Of a stretch of DNA of 64,000 nucleotides, positions 1-11,500 are shown piece by piece. The stretch covers positions 727,841 through 791,840 of the forward strand of contig NW_022985565.1 in the NCBI RefSeq assembly GCF_010093815.1. The letters are read 5' to 3'. Position numbers and translations under genes: made by a program. The DNA comes from Pseudovirgaria hyperparasitica (taxonomy: Eukaryota > Ascomycota > Dothideomycetes > Acrospermales > Acrospermaceae). Every line of letters starts with the position of its first letter. The stretch's first letter is position 1. The notes under the pieces were generated by a model. It was not told where the DNA came from. It saw nothing but the letters and a program-made list of their open reading frames with translations, and did no database searches.

Positions 1-280
1 GGCAGGCATGTTCTTCTGGATGGGTCTGGATTGGAAACGGCATCCCGACGCCGCGAGCAAGAGCGTGATGGAGATTGAGGAGCAGGTGTTCATGCGCAGT
101 ATCGAGCATGGCGTGTTGGTGATGCGTGGTAGTTGGTTCAGGGCGGATGCAGATAGCGAGATGACGTCGTTGTTTTTCAGGGCCACGTTCGCGGCTGCGC
201 CGTTTGACAAGATTCAGGAGGCTATACGGAGGTTTGGCGAGGCGATTAGGGTCGAGTTTGGGCTTGTGCAGACGGCGTAG
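1..280 (+). CDS. ARO8: Aromatic/2-aminoadipate aminotransferase, 3' end (partial)
   Basis: Only the last ~92 codons are in the window; the frame is open from base 2 to the TAG ending at 280. The visible part matches the C-terminal small domain of fungal Aro8-type class I/II PLP aminotransferases: a GGMFFW-like opening (AGMFFWMGLD), a conserved HP, an IEE helix, then GVLVMRGSWF, FFRATFAAA and a terminal RFGEAIRVEFGL helix. FFRATFAAA contains the conserved arginine that binds the substrate alpha-carboxylate in this fold. The PLP lysine lies upstream, outside the window. Family members transaminate aromatic amino acids, kynurenine or 2-aminoadipate in the cytosol; which substrate applies here cannot be told from the tail alone. 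It is convergent with OST2. Confidence 0.85.
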   Translation, partial: AGMFFWMGLDWKRHPDAASKSVMEIEEQVFMRSIEHGVLVMRGSWFRADADSEMTSLFFRATFAAAPFDKIQEAIRRFGEAIRVEFGLVQTA

Positions 281-479
281 GGTTGGGGGTTTGGTGCCGC
301 CGGAAAGTGGAGGAGCACTGTGGATACAAGTAGCAGATCAAAATGATTCACAGCAATGTTTTTGCAAAACTTTTGACCAGTATTGAGTATACCCCTGAAT
401 GGCTCCATAAATGCTTTAGTATTCATACAGATATCGTGTTTGTATCTGAAAAAAAGGCCATCTCTCTCCACTCTCTTAT

Positions 480-1170
480 TCAGTTGATAAAGTTTACACA
501 AAAGAAGTGTAGAATTAGACTGCCAAAGACAAAGTCCGCGAACGCTCTGTGGATGTGTCAGTTTCTGTGCGCGACGCAGCCAAGCTAGATGCCACAATCT
601 TACCTCTCATTCGATATGCTCTTGAACTCGTTCTGATTCTCTGGGTTTGTCTGGATGCGCAAGCTCGCCGTGAGCACGAATTGGCCTACACAAGCGCTAA
701 AGCCCGACAGAAACGCATTGAACGGCTGGATTGTAAACAGTTAGTGAAGAGTTCTTGCAATGCGTAAATTCAGTCTCTCATGGCTCTTCGCGAGTGTCTG
801 CGCCCAAGCTCTTCGGACCACCTCTTCCCTCTCGCCCCCTCCCACAACGTCCTCCCCATATCAACACCATTCAGTAAGAAGTGCCACTTACATAATTCCC
901 CACCAGTATAACATAGACAAACTGCAGCGCGCCCACAACCGCAAGAAAGGCCAGGAAAGCATCGAGCAGCTTCGTCCGCTGAGGCGTGTTCTTCACGTAA
1001 TTACTCCAGATCTTCTCTGCGATGTCCTTGGCATCGTATTGTGAGGCGGGCTTCGCAGTCGTTTTTGTCGACTTGGATGATTGTGCGGACGGGACGGCTT
1101 GCTGCTGTGACGATAATGTGGTGGTGGGTGTGGAGGAACCGGACGATGCGGCGGTGCGTTTGGGCGCCAT
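480..1170 (-). CDS. OST2: Oligosaccharyltransferase subunit OST2/DAD1
   Basis: Three exons on the minus strand: 1170-892, 725-604, 546-480, giving 155 residues. The start at 1170 is the first ATG of the frame (MAPKRTAAS). Family marks: a Ser/Thr-rich N-tail, then [20 protein letters not shown], a hydrophobic segment ending LVGNY, and after intron 1 [18 protein letters not shown], ending in [20 protein letters not shown]. This is the DAD1/Ost2 family, a small three-helix membrane subunit of the ER oligosaccharyltransferase that transfers the lipid-linked glycan to Asn-X-Ser/Thr of nascent proteins. All three exons join in frame through canonical GT-AG introns (166 and 57 nt), the first longer than usual here. 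It is divergent from the TMEM14 gene. Confidence 0.93.
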
Positions 1171-1590
1171 GTCTCTCAATTGGCGAGCTGAGAAAGGGTT
1201 GGGTGAGTGTGTTTGGTTGTCGAGTGCTGGTGGTGCGGTGCTGGAGTGGATTATTATGTATTCCCTCGCTCTGGATTGATGAGGCCAGAAAGTCGATGGA
1301 GCTCGGTTGCTTACGTACGTGTTGCCTGATGGCCTTAGGTACTCGAAATGCCTGAGGTACTCCGTAGCGCCAGCAGTGCAGCCAATGAGAGCGCGCGGAA
1401 TGGAGCTTTCCCCGCGAGATGTCGTGATGACAGCGGCGAGGAGCTATAACTGACTATTACGAGAATGGAGCTCCTTTACTTCTTCGTCTGACACTTATTA
1501 CACTGTCGCATTGCTTTGTACACAACCACTTGCCAACTACACTCCAGCCATACCCAAACCATCTCATCATATCTCAGCCCTGTCTTCATC
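1171..1590. promoter_or_regulatory. Divergent intergenic region OST2 / TMEM14-like
   Basis: A 420-bp gap between two outward-facing start codons, so it must carry both promoters. No clear TATA box or other named site was recognised. The stretch before the plus-strand ATG is CA/CT-rich, typical of a fungal 5' leader. Confidence 0.5.
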
Positions 1591-2011
1591 ATGGTATGTC
1601 TCCTCCGTCATCACCAGCATCAATCCATCAATGTTCCACGCCATAAACATCGTCATCCATAGCCTCGGTCCACCGAACTAACAACCCGCGCAGACGACCC
1701 TCGAACAAACCGCCTTCATCATCGGAACCCTGACCTCCGTCGGCGGCAGCATCGGCTACTTCCGCACCGGCTCCGTGCCCTCCATTGCTGCCGGTTTGAC
1801 CGTCGGCGCACTGTACGGTCTGGGTGGTCTGCGCATTCAGAACCGCCAGCCTTACGGTGTCGAACTTGCGCTGCTTGCTAGCTTGGTGCTTGCCGGTAGC
1901 TCGATTCCGAGAGCGATCAGGAGTGGGAAGCCGCTTCCTGTTGGATTGAGTGTGTTGGCGACGTATGGACTGTATCAGTTTGGGACGGCGTGGAATGGCA
2001 GGATCCGGTAG
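1591..2011 (+). CDS. TMEM14-family (UPF0136) small membrane protein
   Basis: Two exons, 1591-1593 and 1694-2011, encode 107 residues. Exon 1 consists of the ATG alone, directly followed by a gtatgt donor; exon 2 begins MTTLEQTAF when joined. Almost the whole protein is hydrophobic and Gly/Ala-rich, with about four membrane spans: FIIGTLTSVGGSIGY, VPSIAAGLTVGALYGLGG, ELALLASLVLAG and a last one around GLSVLATYGLYQF. The motif GGSIGYFRTGSVPSIAAGL is the TMEM14 signature. Human TMEM14C acts in mitochondrial porphyrin handling, but the fungal role is not established and none is claimed here. The GTG at 1775 is an internal Val, not a start. Confidence 0.85.
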
Positions 2012-2540
2012 ATGACGTATATTTGGGGAATCGGAGAGTGCTTTCATTTCAGAGGCGGTCTGAGGTGGAGTTGACACTACGAGGATATGACGTATCAAGA
2101 GGCGAGCTATAGGATGAAGAGAAGACATAATATCAATATACAGCAGAGGTGTGGATCATTATCGATGTGAGATGTCATTGTCGCTCTGCGATCAGACTGA
2201 CAACAGGCAGCAGCGCAATTGAACCTACACCTCCCATGCCATACCCACCACCATTGCAGCACACCATACACGGGAAGCACTGAAACACTTTGGTTCGTTC
2301 TTCTTTCGCAGATGCTCAGATTAACAAGATGATCGATTGCTAGTTTACAACGTCCAGCCCAGGCTAGTGATCAGGTATTTATACATCCGTACCCTCCCAA
2401 GTGCTGCTGTGTATATGTGTGCGACCGAACACGCCATCTCCAATGCACCGTCCACATCGCCCTCGATCGCATCTTCTCTTCCCTTGCATATGTACGTGAA
2501 GTCGTCGTAAGTGGCATGAATTGTCGTAGGTTCCCGATGT
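2012..2540. other. Intergenic, convergent
   Basis: 529 bp between the stop codons of the TMEM14-like and CYSTM genes; it should hold both 3' UTRs. No further coding signal was seen. Confidence 0.5.
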
Positions 2541-3115
2541 CTAGCAGCAGTCTGCCGCGCACTCGCAGCAATCCGCGCAGCACTCGCATCCTTCTTCGCA
2601 GAGGAAACAGCAGCACATTACGGCCAGACTGTGTGCGTGGTTAGTCTGTCATGTAGTCTGCTGAATGTCCAAACACAGTTACGTACCAGGACATGAGACA
2701 GCCTCTGTCCTTCTTCTGCCTGGTCTTCTGACCGCCGGCGCTGTACGCCATCTGCATTCGTAGTTAGGCCCTGTCGCATCAGGCACCGCATATGCTGGGA
2801 TACGTACCGGCGCTTGTTGGTTGTATCCGCCTGGTGGGAACCCGCCGCCCTGCTGGTATTGAGGGTATCCGCCTTGTTGAGGAGGGTAATTGCCTTGGGG
2901 CGGGCCGTATCCTTGCTGGGGATATCCTCCGCCGTATCTGTTGAAGGCTGCGTGTTAGCAGTGCTTTGTAGGCTCACAACGGTCCAATGGTGCTCAGACT
3001 GCGCCATGGCGAATGGCGATACGTACGATTGCGGTGGCTGCTGAGGATAGCCGCCATGTCCTTGTGGTTGGTTGTAGAACTCGGCGGCTGCTCCTTGGTT
3101 ACCGTAGCCCGACAT
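2541..3115 (-). CDS. Gly/Pro/Gln/Tyr-rich protein with C-terminal CYSTM module
   Basis: Four exons: 3115-3027, 2937-2808, 2751-2687, 2628-2541, giving 123 residues. All three donors read gtacgt. The N-terminal two thirds is low complexity, repeating GGYPQQ/GGYPPQQ/YQQGGG. The C-terminus is GCLMSCLAVMCCCFLCEEG followed by CECCADCCECAADCC, so about 15 of the last 30 residues are Cys. This is the CYSTM layout (cysteine-rich tail-anchored membrane module) found in small eukaryotic stress-resistance proteins. The polar prion-like N-part with a palmitoylatable or metal-binding Cys tail suggests a peripheral plasma-membrane protein (inference). The exon phases close exactly (2, 0, 2), which supports the model. 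A long TG tract lies 60 bp upstream of the start codon. Confidence 0.85.
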
Positions 3116-3171
3116 GGTGATTGTGTACGTTTGCGCTGGCTGGTGTGAGGTGCGTATCGACGAGGCGTAGA

Positions 3172-3240
<69 letters not shown>

Positions 3241-4217
3241 AGACGTCTATGAAGCTGGCTAAGGGATGGTAAGAAATGCAGGCAAACGGATGCGACGAGG
3301 CTTTGGCTAGGCTAACTGGGACACGATCGAGAAAGCACGGGAATGGCCGCGTTATCCGTGTAATGACTAATGAAACGTCTATGTCATACTTATGAAGATC
3401 GGGATTTTATTCACTTCCACACCTCCCGTGGTGATCACATGAAGTCTCCAGCCGTCACACCGCAGTAACAAGTAATTAACGTCTATTAATGCTGAATCTG
3501 ACGTTGACGTTGCTTGCTGCTGCTGCTGCCAACCAATCACAGCTGACCCCGCCTCCCGGGCCGCAATCAAGAGGTTCTTGTGCTTAAGCTTTGCCAAGAG
3601 GTTGCACAAGGCGGCTTGGCAGATATGTGTCACGTGGCAGTCTATATTAATCCACAGTCGGTCCGTCGGCATAGCATCATAACAATGACTTCCACACCGT
3701 CTTCTGCTTCATTAGCTTTGAAGTCGCTAGACGATGCCCATATCGGCCACAGCGATACGGTCTTGTCTTGGTTCCCCGGACGTCGTGTCATATATCGCTC
3801 GCATTACTACTTTAATCGTAATGCCGTCTGCATGCTATGGCGATGAAAAAGACGATATATGTTATATATGGTGAATGATGGAGGTTATACGTATTATCGC
3901 TAGAGTTCATGCGATGAAGCTGGGTGGTACGTCATTTTTCAAAAGGGGTCAACTTCCAATATATGGTCGACCACCGACCCCCATACCACGGAACGGCCAT
4001 GCTTCTGATACCATCGCGCTCTGAACATATGGCCAGTACAAAAGATGGCAATTCCCCCAATCTCGTGCAACCTCTACCAATACACTCAAAGCATTTTCTT
4101 GCAAGTCTACTGCCCTGATCCGTCTACCAGCTTCTATTCCATTGACTACGCCCACGACCTTACCATCACGAATTCATCACACCAACACCACTACACCACC
4201 ACCAACAACGACACATA
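3116..4217. promoter_or_regulatory. Divergent intergenic region with TG microsatellite
   Basis: 1.1 kb between the CYSTM gene (minus) and the C2H2 gene (plus). It holds the TG tract listed separately and a short CAG/CTG run near 3515. Short ORFs here have no recognisable family. Confidence 0.5.
3175..3239. repeat. (TG)n microsatellite, about 32 units
   Basis: An almost uninterrupted run of alternating T and G over 65 bp, starting 60 bp upstream of the CYSTM gene start codon, in its promoter or 5' leader. Such tracts vary in length between isolates and can adopt Z-DNA. Confidence 0.97.
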
Positions 4218-4895
4218 ATGTCACCCTCCCCCATCCAAACCACCACCCACCCCAAGGCACCACCCACACCCCCTCAAACCCCATCCCATTCTCCATCTCC
4301 ACCTCCACATCACCGCCCTCCCCCCAAACCCTCTCACCCAACCGACCACTGCTTCCCCTGCACTCTCTGCCCCAAAGCCTTCACCTCCCTCGCCGCCCAG
4401 CGCAACCACCAGCACAGCTGCGGATACAACTTCTGCTGCGGCAAGCGCTTCAAGACCGCCAAGCGCCTGCTCCAACACGCCGAAACCCACTCTTTCACAT
4501 GCGCTACCTGTGGAAGTGGGTTTGGCACTAGGTATTTCCTCATGCTGCATTTGAGCGAGTGGAGGGCGCATGTTGTTGGTGAGGGGCTTGTGCAGGCTGT
4601 GCAGGCTGAGAGCGAGGAGAGCGGTGGGAGTGTAGGGAGAAAGGAGGAGAGAACAGAGGAGAGTAAGGAAAGTATAGGGAGAAAGCAGGAGAGGAGGACG
4701 ACTCCGTACCTCACGCTCGAGATACTGGAATATGAGCGTCTGCACAGGGCTACTGAGGGGCGTGGTATGCAGTGTGCATACTGTATGACGCAGTTCTGCG
4801 AGAACGACGATATCATAACCCACGTGCGAGTGTGCGCGCAAGCACAATGGGCGAAGACGGCATCGTTGTCGAATGGCGTTGAAGGTTCGGTTTAG
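4218..4895 (+). CDS. Orphan C2H2-type zinc-finger protein
   Basis: Single exon, 225 residues, ATG at 4218 in an A-rich context. Residues 1-45 are Pro/Ser/Thr/His-rich and disordered. Four finger-like blocks follow: CTLCPKAFTSLAAQRNHQHS-C, CCGKRFKTAKRLLQHAETH, CATCGSGFGTRYFLMLH and, near the C-terminus, CAYCMTQFCENDDIITHVRV-C. The first and last end in Cys rather than His and the second starts CC rather than C-x2-C, so these are variant C2HC/C2H2 fingers. A charged Glu/Arg/Lys linker (repeating RKEERTEESKES) separates fingers 3 and 4. I do not recognise an orthologue; DNA or RNA binding is likely from the fingers only. Confidence 0.7.
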   Translation: MSPSPIQTTTHPKAPPTPPQTPSHSPSPPPHHRPPPKPSHPTDHCFPCTLCPKAFTSLAAQRNHQHSCGYNFCCGKRFKTAKRLLQHAETHSFTCATCGSGFGTRYFLMLHLSEWRAHVVGEGLVQAVQAESEESGGSVGRKEERTEESKESIGRKQERRTTPYLTLEILEYERLHRATEGRGMQCAYCMTQFCENDDIITHVRVCAQAQWAKTASLSNGVEGSV

Positions 4896-6163
4896 GTTAA
4901 TTGTAATTTCAGTTGGCAGGTGCTAGATATGGGAGATTTGCGAACATCGGTGTTCTGCGTGGCAGAAAAGTGATCGTTGCTCATGAGTACGTCTGGAAGC
5001 GCGGGTGTATGATCGCTTTTGTTGTTTTGGTTACTGCATAGGCTTGCATGGTGGATTTGAGAGGACGCAGCGGGGGAGTACTGAGTGGTTAGGGGTGTAT
5101 TTTGGATGTATATAAAGGGCTGATCGATAGTCTAGCCCTGACTCAGGGGTCGTAAGCTCGATGTAACGAATACAAATATAATGATGTCTATTTTCTGATT
5201 AGCCACGAGACAGAACAGTGATTTGACACGTCTGGACATAGAATCAACGCTCAGCAAAGAGAAACCTTTCAAGACTCCTTGCCTTACGCAGGCATGTAGT
5301 CACCGTATCGTGTGACCAAATATAGACACGCATAACTAACTTACCATCTAGCATTCATTGCACATCCAACATTCTCTACCAACGACCAAGCTTTTTCAGA
5401 GCACTGGGACGCCAGACAATGGACATGTCAAATCCCATGCGAATTCTCGCGCACGGAAACCGCTGGATCTACATGTTATCTCGTGCGCGTCAACCCAATA
5501 CCAGGATATGCCCCTGAGGAAGAAAGCAGCTAATCCCTCGATGAATCCGAACTACGCAGATCCGGTCTCAGGTGAATACTTAATCTGCCCGGGGTCACAC
5601 ACATCAAGCCAAGCCAAGTCGCCCGCAGTATCGAGTTCGAGCACTGAATCAATAACGTCTGGAGAGATGACAGGATGGCGTTGAGCAACGCGTCTGGTGC
5701 AGTTGAACTTGTTTGGAAAAATAAAAGTCAGTCGGCAAGTACAAGAATCCCAATACGAAGCCGAGCGCACTAACGTAGCGCTGGATCATCGACTTTATGA
5801 AGCTGCATGGATAGATTACTTGGCATAGTACAGTACAGTAGTCTGCTCAACGATACGGAGTGCATGCGGGATTTGTCTAATGCGGGTGTTGGAGCAACGG
5901 TATCCCGCCTTCTTGCTCGGGCCTTCTCTGCCCGCGGATGCAACGCCGAACGCGAGACGAAGCGGACCCGAAAGATCGGTTCGGAAGCACCGATATCCAT
6001 CACATATACCCTATCACTTCGGCATGCTTATCCATCATCTGATAATTGAAACCCACCCCCGCAGACTTTCTCCACTCACTTCTAGCATACTTGTCTCGGA
6101 CGTTTCGAAAACATGATATACTGATATAATAGCATCGTCGCAATCTTTTTTTTTTCGCCCCCA
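4896..6163. other. Intergenic between C2H2 gene and MFS transporter
   Basis: 1.27 kb. A TATA-like element (tatataaag) sits at about 5110 on the plus strand with no recognisable ORF behind it. The minus-strand ORFs at 5552-5770 and 5770-6003 have no family resemblance. A poly-T tract lies 12 bp before the MFS start codon. Confidence 0.4.
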
Positions 6164-7813
6164 ATGGACAGACTGACAGCAGAGCCAGTCCCCAAAGTCA
6201 TCCAGGACAACATCAAGCATCTCGCCGACCTGCCCGTGAGCGACGATGAGGCCGAGACGAAATTCGCAAGCGAGCGACTCATCCGGCTCAAGACGGACTT
6301 CAGACTGTGCACCATAGCCGGCATCCTCTGCAGCCTCAACCTGCTAGACTCGGGCGTCATCTCGAGCGCATCCGTCACTTCGATGCTGTCGGACCTCGGA
6401 CTCGACCATGGGAACCGCTACTCGGTGTCAATCTTCATCTTCACAATCGCCCAGATCGCCTTCCAGCTCCCCTCGACCATTGCCGTCCGCACGTTTGGCC
6501 CGCGCAGATGGTTCGCCTTCGTCACGTTCTGCTTCGGCCTCGTCACGCTTTGCACGGCTTTTGTGACGAACTGGAAACAGATGATCGTGCTCCGCATCCT
6601 GCTGGGCATGTCCATGTCGAGCATCTATCCGGGCCTGACGTACCTGATCTCGACCTGGTACACCCGCAAAGAGCAGCAGCTCCGCTTCGCCTTTCTCCAG
6701 AGCGGCGAGGTCATCATCCTCGGCACCGGGAGCATCGTCAACTTCGGCCTGAACCAGCTGAACGGCCGAGGCGGACTCAAGGGCTGGCAATGGATGTTTC
6801 TCGTCCAGGGCCTGATCACCTGTGTCATCGGCTGCGTCACGTATTGGTGGATGATCGACTTCCCGGAGAATGCAAAGGACAGCTTCTGGTTCCTCACCGA
6901 AGAGGAGAGCATCGTGGCCGCCGCCCGGATTGAGCGCGATCGCGGCGATGCCATCATCGAGCGCTTGTCCGTCCGGGGGGTGTTGATCCATGCCAAGGAT
7001 CCCAAACTCTACGGCTTCTGCGTCATGTTCTTTCTCCTCAATCTCGTCTCGACCTCGCTCTCGTACTTCCTGCCCATCATCCTCCAGTCCGGCATGGGCT
7101 TCTCGTCCAATCGTGCCATCCTGCTGAGCGCGCCGCCATACTACTATGCCGTCGTCCCTGCCATAATATCAAGCTGGATCGGAGACAAGTTCCAGATCCG
7201 TGGTCCGATCATCACATTCAATGCACTGTCGTTGATCGCCGGGTTCGTGATGCTCGGCTTCAGCAACCAGGTGACAGTCCGCTACGTCGGCACCTTTCTG
7301 GCTACAGGCGCATATGTCGCAAATTGGGCTGCCCTGAACGCATATCTAGCCAACAACATCACCGGGTCAGTCGCGCCGATCCGACCCGACCAGATCATCT
7401 ACCTCAGCTAACATTATTAAATCAGACAATGGAAACGCGTCTTCACAGCTGCCTCTGTCACAATGTGCAATGGCGCAGGAGGTATCGCCGGCAGCTTCAT
7501 CGTACGACAACCCGAAGCACCGCAATACATGACCGCTGTCTGGGTATCCATCGGGTCTGTCCTCGTTCTTTTTGCCCTGTTCATGTCTAGCCAGCCATCT
7601 CTCATACTGACCTATCCATCCACAGCTCCCATATCCTGATCATCGCCTGCGTGGCAGCGTTTACATGCTATTTCTTCGTTGCTAACAGGGCGCAAAGGAA
7701 GGGCCTGCGCACTATCGAAAGAACTGTAAGTTTTGATTGCCTGCGAAAGCGTCACAATAGGGGGGTCCGGAGCTAATAATCCCCGTCAGCAAGGCTTCCG
7801 CTATACATACTGA
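6164..7813 (+). CDS. MFS transporter, anion:cation symporter type (Dal5/allantoate permease-like)
   Basis: Four exons, 6164-7365, 7426-7554, 7626-7725 and 7790-7813, give 484 residues. After a 50-residue acidic cytosolic N-tail come about 12 membrane segments. Landmarks: LDSGVISSASVTSML, the loop GPRRWFAFVTFCFGL, RILLGMSMSSIYPGLTYLIS (the SSIYPG of this family), STWYTRKEQQLR and the closing GFRYTY. The last exon is only 24 nt (QGFRYTY plus stop), and its match to the usual ACS-family ending supports the model. Family members import organic anions such as allantoate, ureidosuccinate, nicotinate/pantothenate or biotin precursors across the plasma membrane; the substrate cannot be predicted here. 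No pathway gene lies next to it. Confidence 0.88.
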
Positions 7814-8559
7814 TCTCAAACTAAACACAATACTAACAAGCTTCTTTCCTCATCTTCATGTCCCTTTTTTTCCCGTCTGATGCGCACCTGATCCCAAGCC
7901 TAGTTCCCAGCAGGCATTTCGAATGCGTCGTCCTTTTGAAAATGTGTGCCTCGCCAATGGTGCCTGAGTCTACGCGTCACGAATGAATGAATGTATCCTC
8001 GCTCATTAACACATGCCTATATACCCGAACCACGCCACTGCTTTGTTCATACTGCAACTTTCCTCATGCATTGCAGACGTGTCGAAATGTTAGATGCTAT
8101 CTAAGTGGTAACGGGCTTTAATTGGAGTTTGTATATCATACTCCACCTCTGAACGCGCTTCTCCGAGTCGTGTATGTTATAGAGGTACTAGTGACGGCAG
8201 AAGCACGGAGGTCCGTTCACATTCACCTCTAGACACTGTCACATACAACATCACAAGCAGTCAGGCACGGCCAGGCAAGTAATTGGCAGGCATAGTTTTC
8301 GATGGCTAACTAGTTATACACTCCCTACACCCATCCATATTCCCTCCTCCTCTGCACCTTACTATAGCCAGCCCTATGTAGCCGTTTTGCATAACTGTTC
8401 TCGTCGTGTGCGACGAAGATCATCTAGGTTCCTAGATAAAGTATATATGTTAGTAGATGCCAGATAGATGTACAATTGGGAAGCAACGATACGCTTCCTC
8501 TGGACGCCCCAACACCCCTTGCTGCTTCCTTCCATATGAAACGCCCCCAGATGACCCTC
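7814..8559. other. Intergenic, convergent
   Basis: 746 bp between the stops of the MFS transporter and SF3B1; presumably 3' UTRs. No ORF or repeat of note. Confidence 0.5.
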
Positions 8560-11500
8560 TTACACCAAGATATCTAGCTCGAACCGTGGCAGCTTGGCGT
8601 CGTCCATGACAGGATAGTATGGAACCATGCTGTCGGCCTGCTGCACATATGTGCTGTTGTAAAGTCGCCAGTACGGAACCCTGACCTTGCGCGCTGGGTG
8701 GAACAGACCAGCCCACACGTAATTCATTACCAGACCGGGGCCAACAGCCATACGAACGGCATCAATGGCCTCGATGATGCGGTCAATGACATGGGGACTA
8801 GTCTCGAACAAATTCGGGTACAGAAGGTTGAGCAAATGTAACATGGCGTCTTCGCAACCTAGACCAACAACACCGAGCGCAACGTGCTTGACAACTGAGG
8901 CTGCAGTCTGTCTATGGACTTGATCGCGGTCGATGAGAGCGTCTTCCAGGAGCGGCGTAACGGCGTAGACGTAGTCCTTGGCCATTTCACCGATGTATTC
9001 GAACAGGAAAGAGAGGGATTTGAGGACACCGTTCTGGACGTTAAGTTCGGGCACGCGGTATTCGTTCATAAGAGCCGGAAGGACCGTGAACGGTGCGCAT
9101 GTCTCGGCTACAATGCCGATGGCCACGGCGGTACACACACGAGACTGGCGTTCTTGAACACGCAGATTGTTGAGGAGTGTGGCGAGAACATCCTGCGGAC
9201 CGATGGCCTTGGCAATGAAACCAAACGTGTTGTTGGCTGCGCGACGGATTCCCTTCTTGTGCGCCTTGAGCATGTCGAGCAGTTCGAAGCAAATACGCAT
9301 CCACTCACGCGCGTTGACAGCTTCAGGTCCTCTGTCAGCGATACGTCCTACCAGATCAATTGTATTTTCCTGCACTTTCTCGTGTCGATTTCGCAGAATG
9401 GGTGTCAGGCGCGGAAGAAGGTCTTTAATTGGAGGCTGCATTGTAGAAAGACCAACAACAGTGACAATGGATCTCAGAGCCCCGAGGATGGAGCCGAGAA
9501 CCTCTGGATACTCTTCACCAAGATACTCATAAAGGACTGTGCTCAACTTTCCGAGAAGACCATCTTCACCACACTGACTCATGATAGGCGCAATGCGAGA
9601 GATAAGATCTGCAGACTGTTGACGCACCGGTGCAGACTTGTGGTTGAGCCTCCACAGGATGGTGCTGACAATCTGTGGCAGATACTTCTTGCAGCGAATA
9701 CCCAGAGCGTTCACGACGGTGCCGAAACCGTTCAGCATGATGATGTCTTCTACACTCTGTTCTTGGAACGAATGCAAGATTCCGTCAATCAACTCCTCTT
9801 CAAGTCGCTCGGTGACGTCGGCTGCACCAAGGCCTGCAATGATCTTTTCGATGGTCTCCACCGCCATCTTGCGGTATGCTTCGCTCTCATCTTTCAAATT
9901 CTTGACAATCCTAGAGATGATCTCACCAGCACCAACCTTCTGCCCGAGGTCAACGGTGGTGTCTACGACTTGGCGATAGTTGCGCTTGTCGAGAGCCATG
10001 CGTCGTACCCAGAAGCTTTTGAAAAAGTCATCCAACACCGTCTCTTTCAGATATCCAGCCGTGACACCAGCGGTGCTAGAACATTGAGAGACAACTTTCA
10101 GTACCACCTTCTTCATCTCTTCGTCGGGCGACGAGAATTCTCGGATGAGGATCTCCATGATAACACTGGTGTAGTAATTGGCATATTCTTCGTCCATCAG
10201 AGGAATGATATAACCAATGGCTTTCAGGAATCCGGCCAACCCTTTACCACGTTGCTTGCGAGCTCCCATCCAAAGGGGGTTGAGAATGGCATCGAAGCTT
10301 TCGATACCGTAGGGATTGGACGCCTCGGCGAGAGCGGCGATAGCAAGACTGGTCACTGTCCTCACCTTGGCCTGCTCGTCGTTGAGATTATCAGCGATAC
10401 AATCTACCAGCTGCTTCAAATGTGGTAGAACGGCACATCCCATTAAAATAGGAATCTGCTGAATAATCTTGACGCCAGTGTGTCGTGCCTGCCACGACTT
10501 TCGACTCTTACAAACGGCATTGAGAAAGGGTAGAAGTGGGGGAATGGTCAGCGCGGATGCGACGACAGCGAAAGCTCTAGCAGTGGTATTTCGGACGTAT
10601 TCGTCGGCGTGATCAATATCTGGACGCATAGTACTGATCATGTGGGCCAGACCAGCAGCCTTGCTGAGATTGGAGATGATTTCACGACCTTCAACGCGAG
10701 CATAATAGTCCTGGTCGATTAGGAGAGGCTCAATGACGACCAGAATTTTGTGCACGAATGGGCGAACAAGGTCATCGAGCTTGTAAAGAACGCGATCAAT
10801 GACTTTGACCAGAAGATGGCGTTCTTGGTCTTCAAGTGTCTTTTCCATTAGGAGGGGAAGAATTTGGTTGAATAGAGCACCAGCCCCAAATTGGCGCGCG
10901 TTGTCAGTGATCTGACGCAGAGCTGTCTTTCTCATGGGGGGCGTTCCGTTCTTGACCTTGAGTAGTAGTCGCATGATCTTGCGCTCCTTCAACTCCTCCA
11001 CAGACAATTCATTCTCTTCAGCGCCGTCCACGAGTTTGCCAAAGTATTGCATGTCCTCGGCCTTGAAGAATTGTAGATCACCAACGCCAGGGATATCTGT
11101 TGGTAGCTGCTTGCCCATGGATCTCGGATCTTCAGATTGCTGGTTCATGAAGCCACCCGTCGCTGCGGCAGGAGTCGGTAACAGCCGCCTGGCGGCAGCA
11201 GGCAGAGGCTCATAGCCTGGTGGAGGATCCAAAATCTTATATCCTTCGTTGGGTAGCATCTCATTAAGCTCCTCGTCGCTCAATGACATATTTCGACCGG
11301 ATATATCTGTTCCAAAGGACATCATCTGCGATGGATGCATTGGTGTCGCGAGCCCCGCACCACTTGCAGGCGTAGCTGTAACGAGGGCTGGAGCCAGATC
11401 CCATCGAGACCGCTTCGCTGGTGCAGCACCAGGCGCTGGAATCTCATCCCATCGAGACTTCTTAGGCTTCACGTCCTCCATCTGGACATCTTCAGACACC

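Noticed and set aside
871-1179. Longer OST2 start at 1179
   Set aside because: That codon is TTG; the first ATG is at 1170.
4221-4847. Minus-strand ORFs opposite the C2H2 gene
   Set aside because: Cys/Ser/Leu-rich or Gly-rich shadows of the zinc-finger frame.
5358-6003. ORFs between the C2H2 and MFS genes
   Set aside because: No motif, no joinable exons, composition like intergenic DNA.
6307-6933. 208-codon ORF in another frame within the MFS gene
   Set aside because: Arg/His/Pro-rich shadow of a GC-rich coding region.
8914-10428. 504-codon plus-strand ORF opposite SF3B1
   Set aside because: It lies wholly antisense to the conserved SF3B1 HEAT region and shows no family motif; it is a shadow of codon use on the other strand.
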